From Azohydromonas caseinilytica (GTDB taxonomy: Bacteria; Pseudomonadota; Gammaproteobacteria; Burkholderiales; Burkholderiaceae_C): a stretch of DNA of 64,000 nucleotides. Under the pieces are notes generated by a model. That model saw only the letters and a list, made by a program, of their open reading frames with translations. It did not search any database and had not been told where the DNA came from. Location: positions 124,001 through 188,000 of the forward strand of contig NZ_JABBFW010000007.1 in the NCBI RefSeq assembly GCF_012927045.1, in the 5' to 3' direction. This document shows, piece by piece, positions 21,941 through 30,867 of the stretch (its first letter is position 1; every line of letters begins with the position of its first letter). The position numbers and the translations under genes are program-made.

Positions 21941-22867
21941 ATGAGCACCCTGGGCCCCATCCTCGTCGCCACCGACTTCTCAGCGCCCGCCCGGCATGCC
22001 GCGCAGCGTGGGGCCCGCATTGCCCGTGAGACCGGCTCGCCGCTGTCGCTGCTGCACGTGCTGCCCGGCGACGCGCTGGAGCTGCTGCGCGAGTGGCTCG
22101 GCAACGACAACGCCGCGGAGCCCCAGTTGCTGGAGCAGGGGCGCAGGCAACTGCTGCGGCTGGCGCAGGAGCTGCAGACGGCGCACCAGGTGCCGCGCAT
22201 CGACAGCAGCGCCCGGGCCGGCCAGGTCCTGCACGAGATCCTGTGCGAAGCCGAGGAGCGGCAGGCCGGGCTGCTGGTGCTGGGCGCCCGGGGCGCGGGC
22301 TTCCTGCGCCGCCTGCTGGTGGGCACCACTGCCGACCGGCTCATGCGCCGCACCGTGCGGCCGCTGCTGGTGGTGCGCCAGACGCCGCACGAGCCCTACC
22401 GCCGCGTGCTGGTGCCGGTTGACTTCTCACCCTGGTCTGCCCATGCCGTGGCGCTGGCGCACCGCGTGGCGCCTCACGCCCGCCTCGTGCTCATGACCGT
22501 CTACGAGGTGCCCTTCGAGGACAAGCTGCGCTTTGCCGGCGTCGAGGAGGCCACGGTGGCGCAGTACCGCCAGCGCAGCCGCGAGCAGGCCACCCAGCGC
22601 CTGGACGCGCTGGTGCTGCGCACGGGGCTCAAGGCCGGGCAATGGGAGCCGTGCGTGCTCGAAGGCGAGGCCTCGCTGCGCGTCGTCGAGCAGGAGCAGG
22701 AGCAGGACTGCGACCTGGTCGTGCTGGGCAAGCACGGCCGCTCGCTGACCGAGGACATGCTGCTGGGCAGCGTGACCAAGCATGTGCTGGCCGAGGGCAG
22801 CGCGGACCTGCTGATCTCGACGGCGCACGAGGCCGTGGAGCCGGTGGCCGGCACGGCCCCGGCATAG
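21941..22867 (+). CDS. Tandem-domain universal stress protein
   Basis: The 308-residue protein has two USP domains. The first (~5-150) starts LGPILVATDFSAPARHAAQRGARIA and ends LGARGAGFLRRLLVGTTADRLMRR-TVRPLLVV. The second (~155-300) starts RRVLVPVDFSPWSAHAVALAHRVA and ends with LGKHGRSLTEDMLLGSVTKHVL. Both keep the G-x2-G-x9-G(S/T) ATP-binding pattern. GAAAGGA precedes the ATG. It is divergent from the mrp operon; the 247-bp gap holds both promoters. A shared response to ionic stress is only a guess from position. Confidence 0.92.
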   Translation: MSTLGPILVATDFSAPARHAAQRGARIARETGSPLSLLHVLPGDALELLREWLGNDNAAEPQLLEQGRRQLLRLAQELQTAHQVPRIDSSARAGQVLHEILCEAEERQAGLLVLGARGAGFLRRLLVGTTADRLMRRTVRPLLVVRQTPHEPYRRVLVPVDFSPWSAHAVALAHRVAPHARLVLMTVYEVPFEDKLRFAGVEEATVAQYRQRSREQATQRLDALVLRTGLKAGQWEPCVLEGEASLRVVEQEQEQDCDLVVLGKHGRSLTEDMLLGSVTKHVLAEGSADLLISTAHEAVEPVAGTAPA

Positions 22868-22885
22868 CCTGGCGGCCTGGCGGCG

Positions 22886-23293
22886 CTACAGCGTGTAGAT
22901 GCCGCTGGCCTCGGGCTGGAACTCGATGGCTTCCACCCGGGCCGCGCCTTCCCAGCCGCTGGGCAGGCGCCAGCGCGCCACCTCGCCCACGCGCAGCCCC
23001 AGCACCGCCATGCCCACGGGCGAGAGCACCGACACGAAGCCGCGCCCGGGCTCGGCGTCGGGCGGGTAGCACAGCGTGAGGGTCAGCGGCGTGCCGGTCT
23101 CCAGGTCGCTGAGCCGGATGCGCGAGTGCATGGTCACCACGTCGGGCGGCACCTCGCGCGGGGACAGCAGGTCGGCCTGGTGCAGCACGGAGGCCAGGGG
23201 ATGGCCGCCTTCGGGGCGGTGCTTGATCAACCGGCCGATGCGGCTGTAGTCCAGCTCGGTCAGCGTGCGTTCTTCGGCGCTCAGGATGTGCAT
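22886..23293 (-). CDS. rnk: Nucleoside diphosphate kinase regulator (Rnk-type GreA/GreB homologue)
   Basis: This 135-residue protein has an N-terminal short helical region (LTELDYSRIGRLI) and a C-terminal FKBP-like GreA/GreB domain: ADLLSPREVPPDVVTMHSRIRL, LCYPPDAEPGRGFVSVLSPVGMAVLGLRVGE. That is the Rnk layout. Rnk-type proteins bind RNA polymerase but lack the long coiled coil of GreA. GAGGAGACGAGG lies just before the ATG at 23293, which selects this start over longer in-frame possibilities. It converges on the universal stress protein gene, 18 bp away. Confidence 0.9.
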   Translation of the reverse strand: MHILSAEERTLTELDYSRIGRLIKHRPEGGHPLASVLHQADLLSPREVPPDVVTMHSRIRLSDLETGTPLTLTLCYPPDAEPGRGFVSVLSPVGMAVLGLRVGEVARWRLPSGWEGAARVEAIEFQPEASGIYTL

Positions 23294-23768
23294 CCTCGTC
23301 TCCTCGATTCGATGTGCGGCGCAGGCATGGCTGCGCCAGGGCGCTGTGCTGAAGGCCCGGCGATCGGAAGTTGCGCGCAAGATGGAACTGGAATCGGGAT
23401 CGCCGGGCTCAACAGGGTGCGGCCGGCTGGCGGCGGCCCGGACTGCGCCGCCACGCACCGGCGCGACCGCCGACCAACCAGGTCGCGGCAACGCGGGGCA
23501 GAACAGAGGCATCCATGGGCGCGGAGCTTAGGCGCAGGATCTTTTCGCAGGCAAGCGCATGCCCATTGCGCCTGCTACCTCATGTCAGACAACTTGGTCA
23601 AGCCAAGGGGCCTGCGTTGGCGCCGGGATGAGGACATTGCTGTGGCTCTAAGACCGATTCAGCGAGGCCGATCACAATGCCCCGTTCTCGCCGGCCGCAT
23701 GCTGTCAGACAGATCGCATGTCCGGTGCCCGCTCAACGATCCCCGCCTCTTTGGACTTCCGTGTAGCG
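23294..23768. other. Intergenic region between rnk and the EamA transporter
   Basis: This 475-bp stretch has no convincing gene. It should contain the rnk promoter on its left and the transporter promoter on its right. Two copies of TGTCAGACA, itself a near-palindrome, occur at 23583-23591 and 23703-23711, upstream of the transporter start; they may be operator half-sites for a regulator encoded elsewhere. Confidence 0.45.
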
Positions 23769-24752
23769 ATGACTTGCGCCGCTTCCACCCGCCCTGCAGC
23801 CACGGCTGCTGACTTCTTCACGTTGCCGCGGAACGTGTTCCTGCTCGCGACGCTGTGCTGCCTGCTGTGGGGCAGCGCCTATCCGGCGATCAAGAACGGC
23901 TACGAGCTGTTTGCCATCGGCGCGGGCGACGTGCCGTCCAAGCTCGTGTTCGCGGGCTACCGCTTCGTGCTGGCCGGCGCGGCGCTGCTGGCGCTGGCGG
24001 CGCTGCTGCGCAAGGACGTGCTGGGCCCGCTGCGCCGCCAGTGGGGGATGCTGACGGCGCTGGGCTTCGCGCAGACCACGCTGCAGTACATCTTCTTCTA
24101 CGTCGGCCTGGCCTACACGACCGGCGTGAAGGGCTCGATCATGAATGCGACCGGCACCTTCTTCAGCGTGCTGCTGGCGCACTTCCTCTATCACAACGAC
24201 CGGCTCAGCGCGCGCAAGCTGCTGGGCTGCCTGGTCGGCTTCGCCGGCGTGATGGTGGTGAATTTCCAGCCCGCGCTGCTGGACTTCGAGTTCACGCTGC
24301 TGGGCGAAGGTTTCATCGTCATCGCCGCCTTCGTGCTGTCGGCCGCGTCCATCTACGGCAAGCGCGTGTCGCAGCGCATGGATGCGATGGTGATGACGGG
24401 CTGGCAGCTGGCCATCGGCGGCGTGCTGCTGCTGGCGCTGGGCTACGGTGCGGGCGGCACGCTCACGGGCTTCACGCCCGCCTCCACCGCGCTGTTGCTG
24501 TACCTGGCGCTGCTGTCCTCGGCGGCTTTCGCGCTGTGGAGCATGCTGCTCAAGCACAACCGCGTCAGCCTGGTGACGGCCTTCAATTTCCTGGTGCCGA
24601 TCTTCGGCGCGCTGCTGTCGGCGCTGTTCCTCAACGAGAGCATCCTGGAGTGGAAGAACGCGCTGGCGCTGCTGCTGGTGTGCTGGGGCATCTGGATGGT
24701 CACGCAGGAGGCGGCGACGGTGACGTCATCGGCTGCGCGGCCAGCGCGTTGA
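23769..24752 (+). CDS. EamA-family (DMT) inner-membrane transporter
   Basis: About ten predicted helices in two EamA repeats: FLLATLCCLLWGSAYPAIKNGYEL and FAGYRFVLAGAALLALAAL in the first half, and FVLSAASIYGKRVSQRMDAMVMTGWQLAIGGVLLLALGYG and FNFLVPIFGALLSALFLNESIL in the second. EamA proteins export or import metabolites; the substrate is not predictable. I chose the ATG at 23769 (327 residues); an in-frame ATG at 23718 would add 17 residues that do not look membrane-associated. The 3' end overlaps the convergent NodT gene by 27 bp. Confidence 0.87.
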   Translation: MTCAASTRPAATAADFFTLPRNVFLLATLCCLLWGSAYPAIKNGYELFAIGAGDVPSKLVFAGYRFVLAGAALLALAALLRKDVLGPLRRQWGMLTALGFAQTTLQYIFFYVGLAYTTGVKGSIMNATGTFFSVLLAHFLYHNDRLSARKLLGCLVGFAGVMVVNFQPALLDFEFTLLGEGFIVIAAFVLSAASIYGKRVSQRMDAMVMTGWQLAIGGVLLLALGYGAGGTLTGFTPASTALLLYLALLSSAAFALWSMLLKHNRVSLVTAFNFLVPIFGALLSALFLNESILEWKNALALLLVCWGIWMVTQEAATVTSSAARPAR

Positions 24753-26132
24753 CCGTTCGTTCTCAGCGCCCCCGCTCTCCCACCCCCCGCCCATCGCCTG
24801 GTGCAGCGCCACCATGGCGTTGAGCTCGTCGCCTACGGACTGCACCAGGGCCAGCTCGGCCGCCAGCAGGCTGCGTTGCGCGTCCAGCTGTTCCAGGTAG
24901 GAGGAGTAGCCGGCCTGGTAGCGGTTGGCCGCGTGCCGCCAGGCCTCGCTCACGGCCTCGCGCTGTGCCTGCAGGTGAGCGCGCTGCTCGCGCAGCCGGG
25001 CGACGGCACTGAGGTTGTCCTCCACCTCGCGCAGCGCCACCAGCACGGTGCGCTGGTAGGCCCACGCGGCCTGATCGCGCCGCGCCGCCGCCACATCCGC
25101 CTGGGCCCGCAGGCGCCCGGCCGAGAAGATGGGCGCCAGCACGCTGGCGCCGAGGGTCCAGATCGTCACCGGGTCATTCAGGCTCGACGCGAACACCTGT
25201 CCGGCCGTGGCCGTCAGCCGCAGCTGCGGCAGGAACTGCGCGCGCGCGGCGGCCAGCGTCGCGTCCGAGGCCGCCAGCGTGGACTCGGCCTGCGCGATGT
25301 CGGGCCGGCGCCGCAGCAGCTCGCTGGGCAGCGCCGGCGGCACGGGCGGCAGCGCGAGCGCCTGCAAGGCCGCGCCGCGGCGCACCGGCCCGGGCACCTG
25401 GCCGGCCAGCACCGACAGCGCATGCTCCTGGCGCGCGATGGCGGCCTCGGCCTGGGGCAGCTGCTGCGCCGTGGCCTCGTACTCGGCCTGGGCCTGGCGC
25501 CACTCCAGGTCCGAGGTGTAGCCCACCGCCGCGCGCCGCGCCGCCAGGCGCAGCGAGTCCTCGCGCGAGCGCAGCGTCTCGTGCAGGATCTCCAGCCGCG
25601 CATCCAGCACGCGCAGCGTGACGTAGCCGCTGGCGGCGGCGGCCGCGACGCCCAGGGCCACGGCATCGCGGGCCTGCTCGGTGGCGACGCTGCCCGCCTC
25701 GGCCGCCCGAACCTGGTCGGCGATGCGGCCGAACAGGTCCACCTCGTAGGCGGCCTGGAACAGCGGCTGGGCGCCGGTGGACTCGGTGGGACGGCCCAAC
25801 GGGTCCAGGCTGCGCGAGCGCGTCGCGCCGACGGCCAGGTCCAGCGTGGGCCAGCGCTGCGAGCGCGCCACCTGCTCCTGCGCGCGGGCCTCGCGCACCC
25901 GCGCGACGGCGGTGGCGATGTCGGTGTTGTTCGCCAGCGCCGCCTCCACCCATTGCGCCAGCACCGGGTCGCCGAAGTCGCGCCACCAGTCGGGGCGCTG
26001 CGGCGCCGTGGCGTCGAGCCGGGTCTGCCACTGCTGCGGCAGTGCCAGCGGCGGCGGCGTTGACAGGGGCGGGGCCGTGCCGGCGCAGCCGGCCAGCAGC
26101 GCGGCGCCCGCCACCACGGTCCAGCGCGTCAT
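24726..26132 (-). CDS. NodT-family outer-membrane efflux lipoprotein
   Basis: The 468-residue product has a lipobox (AALLAGC) ending its signal sequence, then two OEP repeats: LDLAVGATRSRSLDPLGR, AAYEVDLFGRIADQVRAAEA, LRRRPDIAQAESTLAASDATLAAARAQFLPQLRLTA and APIFSAGRLRAQADVAAARRDQA. This is the TolC/NodT trimeric channel that connects tripartite pumps to the outside. The ATG overlaps the stop of the HlyD gene as ATGA. It is the last gene of an EmrB-EmrA-TolC-like operon. Confidence 0.93.
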   Translation of the reverse strand: MTRWTVVAGAALLAGCAGTAPPLSTPPPLALPQQWQTRLDATAPQRPDWWRDFGDPVLAQWVEAALANNTDIATAVARVREARAQEQVARSQRWPTLDLAVGATRSRSLDPLGRPTESTGAQPLFQAAYEVDLFGRIADQVRAAEAGSVATEQARDAVALGVAAAAASGYVTLRVLDARLEILHETLRSREDSLRLAARRAAVGYTSDLEWRQAQAEYEATAQQLPQAEAAIARQEHALSVLAGQVPGPVRRGAALQALALPPVPPALPSELLRRRPDIAQAESTLAASDATLAAARAQFLPQLRLTATAGQVFASSLNDPVTIWTLGASVLAPIFSAGRLRAQADVAAARRDQAAWAYQRTVLVALREVEDNLSAVARLREQRAHLQAQREAVSEAWRHAANRYQAGYSSYLEQLDAQRSLLAAELALVQSVGDELNAMVALHQAMGGGWESGGAENERSTRWPRSR

Positions 26133-27343
26133 GGCGCCGTCCCGGAGGCCGCCGCCTCGACCGCGGCCGTGTCCACATGCGCCTGCACCGACATGCCCGG
26201 CCGCAGGCGCGGCAGCAGCGGCTGGCCGGGGTCGAGCGTGATGCGCACGCTCAGGCGCTGCGGCACCTTCACGAAGTTGCCGGTGGCGTTGTCGGGCTTG
26301 ATGACCGCGAACTCGTTGCCCGTGGCCGGCGCGATGCGCTCGACGTGGCCGTCGAGCCGCGCCCCGCCCAGCGCATCGACCGTCACCCAGGCCGGCTGGC
26401 CGGGGCGCATCCGCGCCGTCTGCGCCTCCTTGAAGTTGGCCACGATCCACACCGTGGGCGGCACCAGGAACAGCAGCTGCGAGCCCGCCGTCACGTACTG
26501 GCCGATGCGCACGCCCACCTCGCTGACGCGGCCGTCGCGCGGCGCGGCGATCTCGGTGTTGGCCAAGTCGATCTCGGCCAGCCGCAGCGCCGCCTGCGCG
26601 CTTTGCACGCCCGCCTCCAACCCGGCGCGGCCCACCGTCACCGTGCGCAGCTGCTCTTGGGCGACGCTGCGCTGCGCCTGGGCCTGCTGCAGCGCGGCCT
26701 CGGCCTGGCGCAGCGCGGCCAGCGTCTGGTCGCGCTCGCGCAGCGACACGGAGCGGTCCGCCGCCAGCTCCTCGACGCGGCGCATGTCGGCCTGCGCGCG
26801 CTCCAGCTGGGCGCGGGCGCTGGCCACCGCCGCGCCCTGCCCCTGCAGGCCGGCGGCCGCGGAGCGCCGGCTCTGCGCCGAGTTGGCCAGGGTCGCCTGC
26901 TGCACCGCGATGGCTGCGCGCGCCTGCTCGACGCGCTGGCGGTAGATGCGCGCGTCGATGCGCACGATCGGCTGGCCCCGGCGCACCTCCTGGAAGTCCT
27001 GGACCAGCACCTCCGTGACGTAGCCGTTGACCTGCGGGCTGATCACGGTGGTCTGGCCGCGCACGTAGGCGTTGTCGGTGGACTGCACATGGAGCCTGAA
27101 GGGCGGCAGCCCCCAGGCGTAGAGCACGACCAGCGCCCCCGCGAGCACGAAGGCCACGAACACCAGCGTCATGCGCAGCCCGCTGCGCGGCGGCGCCCAG
27201 CCCTTGGGCGCCGGCGGCGGTGGCGCGGCCGGCGCCTCGGCCTGCGTCTCGGCGACTTCCACCGGGTCGTCGAGCCGGGTGTGATCGTCGCCGGCCGGGG
27301 GACGGGCACCGGCGTTGGCCGTTTCACGCGGGGGCTGTTTCAA
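26129..27343 (-). CDS. HlyD/EmrA-family membrane fusion protein, TTG start
   Basis: This is the periplasmic adaptor of the pump. One membrane helix (MTLVFVAFVLAGALVVLYAW, ~residues 58-77) follows a proline-rich cytoplasmic N-terminus. The lipoyl half-motif TDNAYVRGQTTVISPQVNGYVTEV comes next, then a long alpha-hairpin (~120-250) and the beta-barrel VRIGQYVTAGSQLLFLVPPT-VWIVANFKE. No ATG fits the N-terminus; a TTG at 27343 overlaps the MFS stop codon as TTGA with a purine-rich site upstream, giving 404 residues. This start implies tight translational coupling to the MFS gene. Confidence 0.88.
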   Translation of the reverse strand: MKQPPRETANAGARPPAGDDHTRLDDPVEVAETQAEAPAAPPPPAPKGWAPPRSGLRMTLVFVAFVLAGALVVLYAWGLPPFRLHVQSTDNAYVRGQTTVISPQVNGYVTEVLVQDFQEVRRGQPIVRIDARIYRQRVEQARAAIAVQQATLANSAQSRRSAAAGLQGQGAAVASARAQLERAQADMRRVEELAADRSVSLRERDQTLAALRQAEAALQQAQAQRSVAQEQLRTVTVGRAGLEAGVQSAQAALRLAEIDLANTEIAAPRDGRVSEVGVRIGQYVTAGSQLLFLVPPTVWIVANFKEAQTARMRPGQPAWVTVDALGGARLDGHVERIAPATGNEFAVIKPDNATGNFVKVPQRLSVRITLDPGQPLLPRLRPGMSVQAHVDTAAVEAAASGTAP

Positions 27344-29073
27344 GGGCCGCCTTTCTCTGGAGCTGGTGAGGGGGTGGAGCCTTCGGCGGCACGGCTGGCG
27401 CGCAGGCGGGCCAGCGTCGCCAGGTCCTCGGCCAGCGGGTTGATGCCCTTGACGCGGTAGAGCAGCCAGCGCGCGCCGACGAGCAGGAAGGCCAGCGTGG
27501 CCAGCGTGCCGATCACGAGAAACACGTCGTTGAAGGCCAGCACGTTGGCCTCGCGGCTGACCTGCTGGCTCAGCAGCGTGCTGCCCACGGTGCGGCGCGC
27601 GGCCGGATCGGCCAGGACGCGGCCGTAGCTCAGCGCCAGCAGGTCCAGCCGGCCGGCCACCAGCGGGTCGGTGCCCACCAGCGCCTGCACCAGCTCGTTG
27701 GAGTGCAGCCGCTCGCGCGCGATCTGGATGCTGCCCAGCAGCGACGCGCCGGCCAGGCCGCCCAGGGTCTGCGAGATGCCGAACACCGCGGAGAAGCTGA
27801 TGAGGTGGCTCGGCCCCCGGGCCAGCGCGCGCAGGATGCCGCTCATCATCAGCGGGCCCATGAAGTAGGTCGCGGCGAAGGCGATGAGCGCCTGGCTGAC
27901 ATGGAAATTGGCCGGCCGCGTGAGGTTGCTGGCGTCGGCGTCCATGAAGGCGCCCACGGCGATGAGCGCCAGCGAGATCACCACCGGCCGCAGCAGGTCC
28001 TGGGGATTGAGCGTGGCCAGGCTGGCGGCTAGGCCGGCCACCGTGGCCAGGGTCACGATGGCGTAGAGCGTCACCAGCTGGTCCGGTCCCATGCCAAGGA
28101 CGGTCAGCAGCCCGGTGGAGCCGAAGCCCTGCTCCGACAGCAGCACCCGCATGGTCATGCCCAGCGTGGCGAACTTCAGGATCTGGCCGCTGGCCATCCA
28201 GCGGGTGTTGAGCAGCGGATTGGCGCGGTTGTGCTCCACCAGCATGGCCGTGCCCAGCAGCACCATGGCCGCCGCCAGCGCCGCGCCGATCCAGGGCGTG
28301 CTCCACCAGACCACGCGGCCCACCGCGAACACGCCGCACAGCAGCGCCATGCCCGGCGCGAACAGCGCGAAGGTCAGGAAGTCCAGCGGCTCGAAGGTCT
28401 TGACGTGCTCGCTGGGCGGCAGCGGCAGCAGCGCCACGCAACCCAGGCACAGCAGCGACAGGCCCCACTCCAGCAGGTACAGGTTCTGCACCTCGCCGCC
28501 TTGCAGCAGCGCCGGCGAGATCACGCGCGCCAGCGGCAGCGCGATCTGCGAGATGCCCACGCCCAGCACCATCCCGCCCAGGCGAGCCTGCGCCGACATG
28601 GACTGGATCACGTAGAACAGCGCCAGCGTGGACAGCCCGCTGCCGACGATGCCGCTGGCCGCGCGCACCACCATCTCCGTCGCATAGCCTTGCACATACA
28701 GCTGCAGCAGGCTCACCACGGCGAAGGCCGGCAGGAAGATGCGCGTGAACCAGCCCGTGCCGAACTGCTGCCGGAACTTGATCAGCAGCAGGCTCATGCA
28801 CACGTTGGTCATCGAGTAGGCCGCCGTGAGCCAGGCGCCCTGCACGCTGGTCAGGCCCAGCGCGCCCTGGATCTGCGGCAGGTTGGCGAGCAGCAGCCCG
28901 TTGCCGAACCCGCCCGTGAGCCCCAGCAGCACGCCGATGCACAGGTAGGCCAGCCGCCGCAGCTTCGGATGCTCGGGCGTGGCGGGCGAGCCGGGCATGA
29001 ACGGACGCTCATGCGGCTTGAACTGGTAGGCCGAGGCGGACGGCAGGGCCGGCTCGGGCTTGCGATGGGCCAT
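27340..29073 (-). CDS. DHA2-type MFS efflux permease (EmrB-like)
   Basis: A 577-residue transporter with about 14 predicted helices: LRRLAYLCIGVLLGLTGGFGNGLLLANLPQIQGALGL, QGAWLTAAYSMTNVCMSLLLIKF, and a late helix before the cytoplasmic tail NPLAEDLATLARLRA. With the adaptor and outer-membrane channel downstream it forms a tripartite efflux system, probably for a toxic lipophilic compound or aromatic acid (substrate unknown). The start at 29073 fits the family but has a weak ribosome site; a later ATG (MPGSPATPEH) is possible. The 254 bp upstream of 29073 show no gene and should hold the operon promoter. Confidence 0.88.
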   Translation of the reverse strand: MAHRKPEPALPSASAYQFKPHERPFMPGSPATPEHPKLRRLAYLCIGVLLGLTGGFGNGLLLANLPQIQGALGLTSVQGAWLTAAYSMTNVCMSLLLIKFRQQFGTGWFTRIFLPAFAVVSLLQLYVQGYATEMVVRAASGIVGSGLSTLALFYVIQSMSAQARLGGMVLGVGISQIALPLARVISPALLQGGEVQNLYLLEWGLSLLCLGCVALLPLPPSEHVKTFEPLDFLTFALFAPGMALLCGVFAVGRVVWWSTPWIGAALAAAMVLLGTAMLVEHNRANPLLNTRWMASGQILKFATLGMTMRVLLSEQGFGSTGLLTVLGMGPDQLVTLYAIVTLATVAGLAASLATLNPQDLLRPVVISLALIAVGAFMDADASNLTRPANFHVSQALIAFAATYFMGPLMMSGILRALARGPSHLISFSAVFGISQTLGGLAGASLLGSIQIARERLHSNELVQALVGTDPLVAGRLDLLALSYGRVLADPAARRTVGSTLLSQQVSREANVLAFNDVFLVIGTLATLAFLLVGARWLLYRVKGINPLAEDLATLARLRASRAAEGSTPSPAPEKGGP

Positions 29074-29327
29074 GGCGACGCCCAAGGCAAGGGCCGTTCC
29101 CGCGGCGCTGATCCCGGCTTCGCTTCGGCCATGAAATGGCCCGTTCGCCCTGAGAGCCGCAGCGTGCAGGCCGTGTGCGAGGTGCGGGCGGACTCCGGCT
29201 TGGCCCAGGGGCCCAGCTCCGCGCCTGCACCTGCTGGCGGCGCGGCGCCAGCGGTCCATGGGCGTGGCCATGGCCGCCTGCGTCCTGCTGGCCTGGGGCG
29301 CGTTGCGGCTGCGGCGTCGGCGCCGAC

Positions 29328-30665
29328 TCAACGCATCTGGAACAGCTCCTGGTGGAACTGCCGCGGCGGCAGGCCGTGGGCGATCAGGTCCTTGCGCAAG
29401 GCCTGGCCGAATCGGGCTGGGCCGCAGAACCAGATGCTGGCTTCGCGCCAGTCGGGCACCGTGGCGCGCAGCCGTGGGCCGTCGAGCCGGCCGTCCTGCG
29501 CGTCCACCAGGAGGTGCAGCCGCACGCCGGCAGCGCGGGCGTCGGCCTGGAGCTTGTCGATGGCGGAGGCCTCGTGGACCGCGGTCGGGTGGAACAGGTC
29601 GATCGGCAGGGCCTGCGGCTGCGCCGCCAGCTGCTTCATGCGCGCGACGAAGGGCGTGATGCCGATGCCCGCGCCGATCCAGATCTGGCGCCGTGAGCCG
29701 TCCTCGAAGTCGAAGCAGCCGTAGGGCCCTTCCACCGTCACCGGCATGCCGACCTTCAAGCGCTCGTGGAGCCGGCCGGTGTGGTCGCCCAGCGCCTTGG
29801 TGATGAAGGTGATGCGCCGCTCCTGCGGGTTCCAGGCCGAGGCGATGGTGTAGGGATGCGCGCCCTCGCGCGGGTCCGAGGTGGCGAAGGCGAACTGCCC
29901 GGCCGCATGGCCCGGCCAGCCGGGCTGCAGCGCGACGCGCGACTCCAGCACGCGCAGCGCGGGGTGGTACTCCAGCGCGTCGATGACGCCGGCCACCTTG
30001 CGCCCGGCGCCCACGCGTCCGGCCAGCACCCGCAGCGCGGCCACGCTGCCGCCCAGCAGCAGCGCCGCCACCAGCCAGCCCACCGGCTGGCGCCAGTAGC
30101 TGAACTTCACCAGCACCGCCGCGTGGTAGACGAGCGCCAGGTAGGCCACGGCCAGCCATTTGTGCGTCTTCCTGAAGAGGTGATAGGGGAAGCGCTTGAC
30201 CAGCGCCAGCACCATCAGCAGCGCCGCGGCGTAGAAGGCCCATTCGCCCACCGACTCGGCCAGGCCGCGCTGGCCGCGCAACCAGCCCTCGATGGCGCCG
30301 AGCTGCGAGGGGTCCGGGCGCGGCCCGCGCGGCGGGCGCACGAGCCAGCCCCAACCCACCATCCACTTCGTGCCGCGTCCCACCCACCAGTGCAGCACCG
30401 AGACCACCAGCGCCGTGATGCCCAGCCACTTGTGCAGCCGATAGAGCTTGTCCAGGCCGTCCAGGTGCGGCTCCAGCCACTTGGGGCGCAGCGCCAGCAG
30501 CATCGCGACGCTCATCGCGCCGATGGCGATGACGCCGCTGAGCTGCATGAACACGGTGCGGAACGGGAAGTAGCCGAAGGGCTGCGGCCACAGCGTGTCG
30601 GCCAGCAGCCATGACACCCCCAGCAGCGCCAGCGTGGCGACCAGGGCGACTTTGATCCGTTTCAT
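29328..30665 (-). CDS. Ferric-reductase-like transmembrane oxidoreductase
   Basis: A 445-residue protein with about six N-terminal membrane helices carrying candidate heme histidines in LHKWLGITALVVSVLHWWVG and KTHKWLAVAYLALVYHAAVL. An FAD/NAD(P)H reductase domain follows: HPYTIASAWNP (FAD), VEGPYGCFDF and GAGIGITPFVARM (nucleotide). It would pass electrons from NAD(P)H through FAD and heme across the membrane. The actual acceptor is unknown; iron is the classic one. The ATG at 30665 has GGGAGG 6-7 nt upstream. It lies upstream of the efflux operon with a 254-bp gap, so it is probably a separate unit. Confidence 0.88.
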   Translation of the reverse strand: MKRIKVALVATLALLGVSWLLADTLWPQPFGYFPFRTVFMQLSGVIAIGAMSVAMLLALRPKWLEPHLDGLDKLYRLHKWLGITALVVSVLHWWVGRGTKWMVGWGWLVRPPRGPRPDPSQLGAIEGWLRGQRGLAESVGEWAFYAAALLMVLALVKRFPYHLFRKTHKWLAVAYLALVYHAAVLVKFSYWRQPVGWLVAALLLGGSVAALRVLAGRVGAGRKVAGVIDALEYHPALRVLESRVALQPGWPGHAAGQFAFATSDPREGAHPYTIASAWNPQERRITFITKALGDHTGRLHERLKVGMPVTVEGPYGCFDFEDGSRRQIWIGAGIGITPFVARMKQLAAQPQALPIDLFHPTAVHEASAIDKLQADARAAGVRLHLLVDAQDGRLDGPRLRATVPDWREASIWFCGPARFGQALRKDLIAHGLPPRQFHQELFQMR

Positions 30666-30867
30666 CAGGCACCTCCCGAGGCCTTGGACAGTGCGGGCCG
30701 GTTCCTCAGCCGGAACGAGACCGAAGCCCTGAACCGGCCGAGGCCGACTCGCGTTGCTAGCTTCCTCGGGTACGGGCTCACTCACATGGCCGGCGTCGAG
30801 GAAGTCGCAGCAGAGTTGAGAACGCGACGGTTATAGCCCCGGGTAATTGCTGCTTGATTAACGGACG

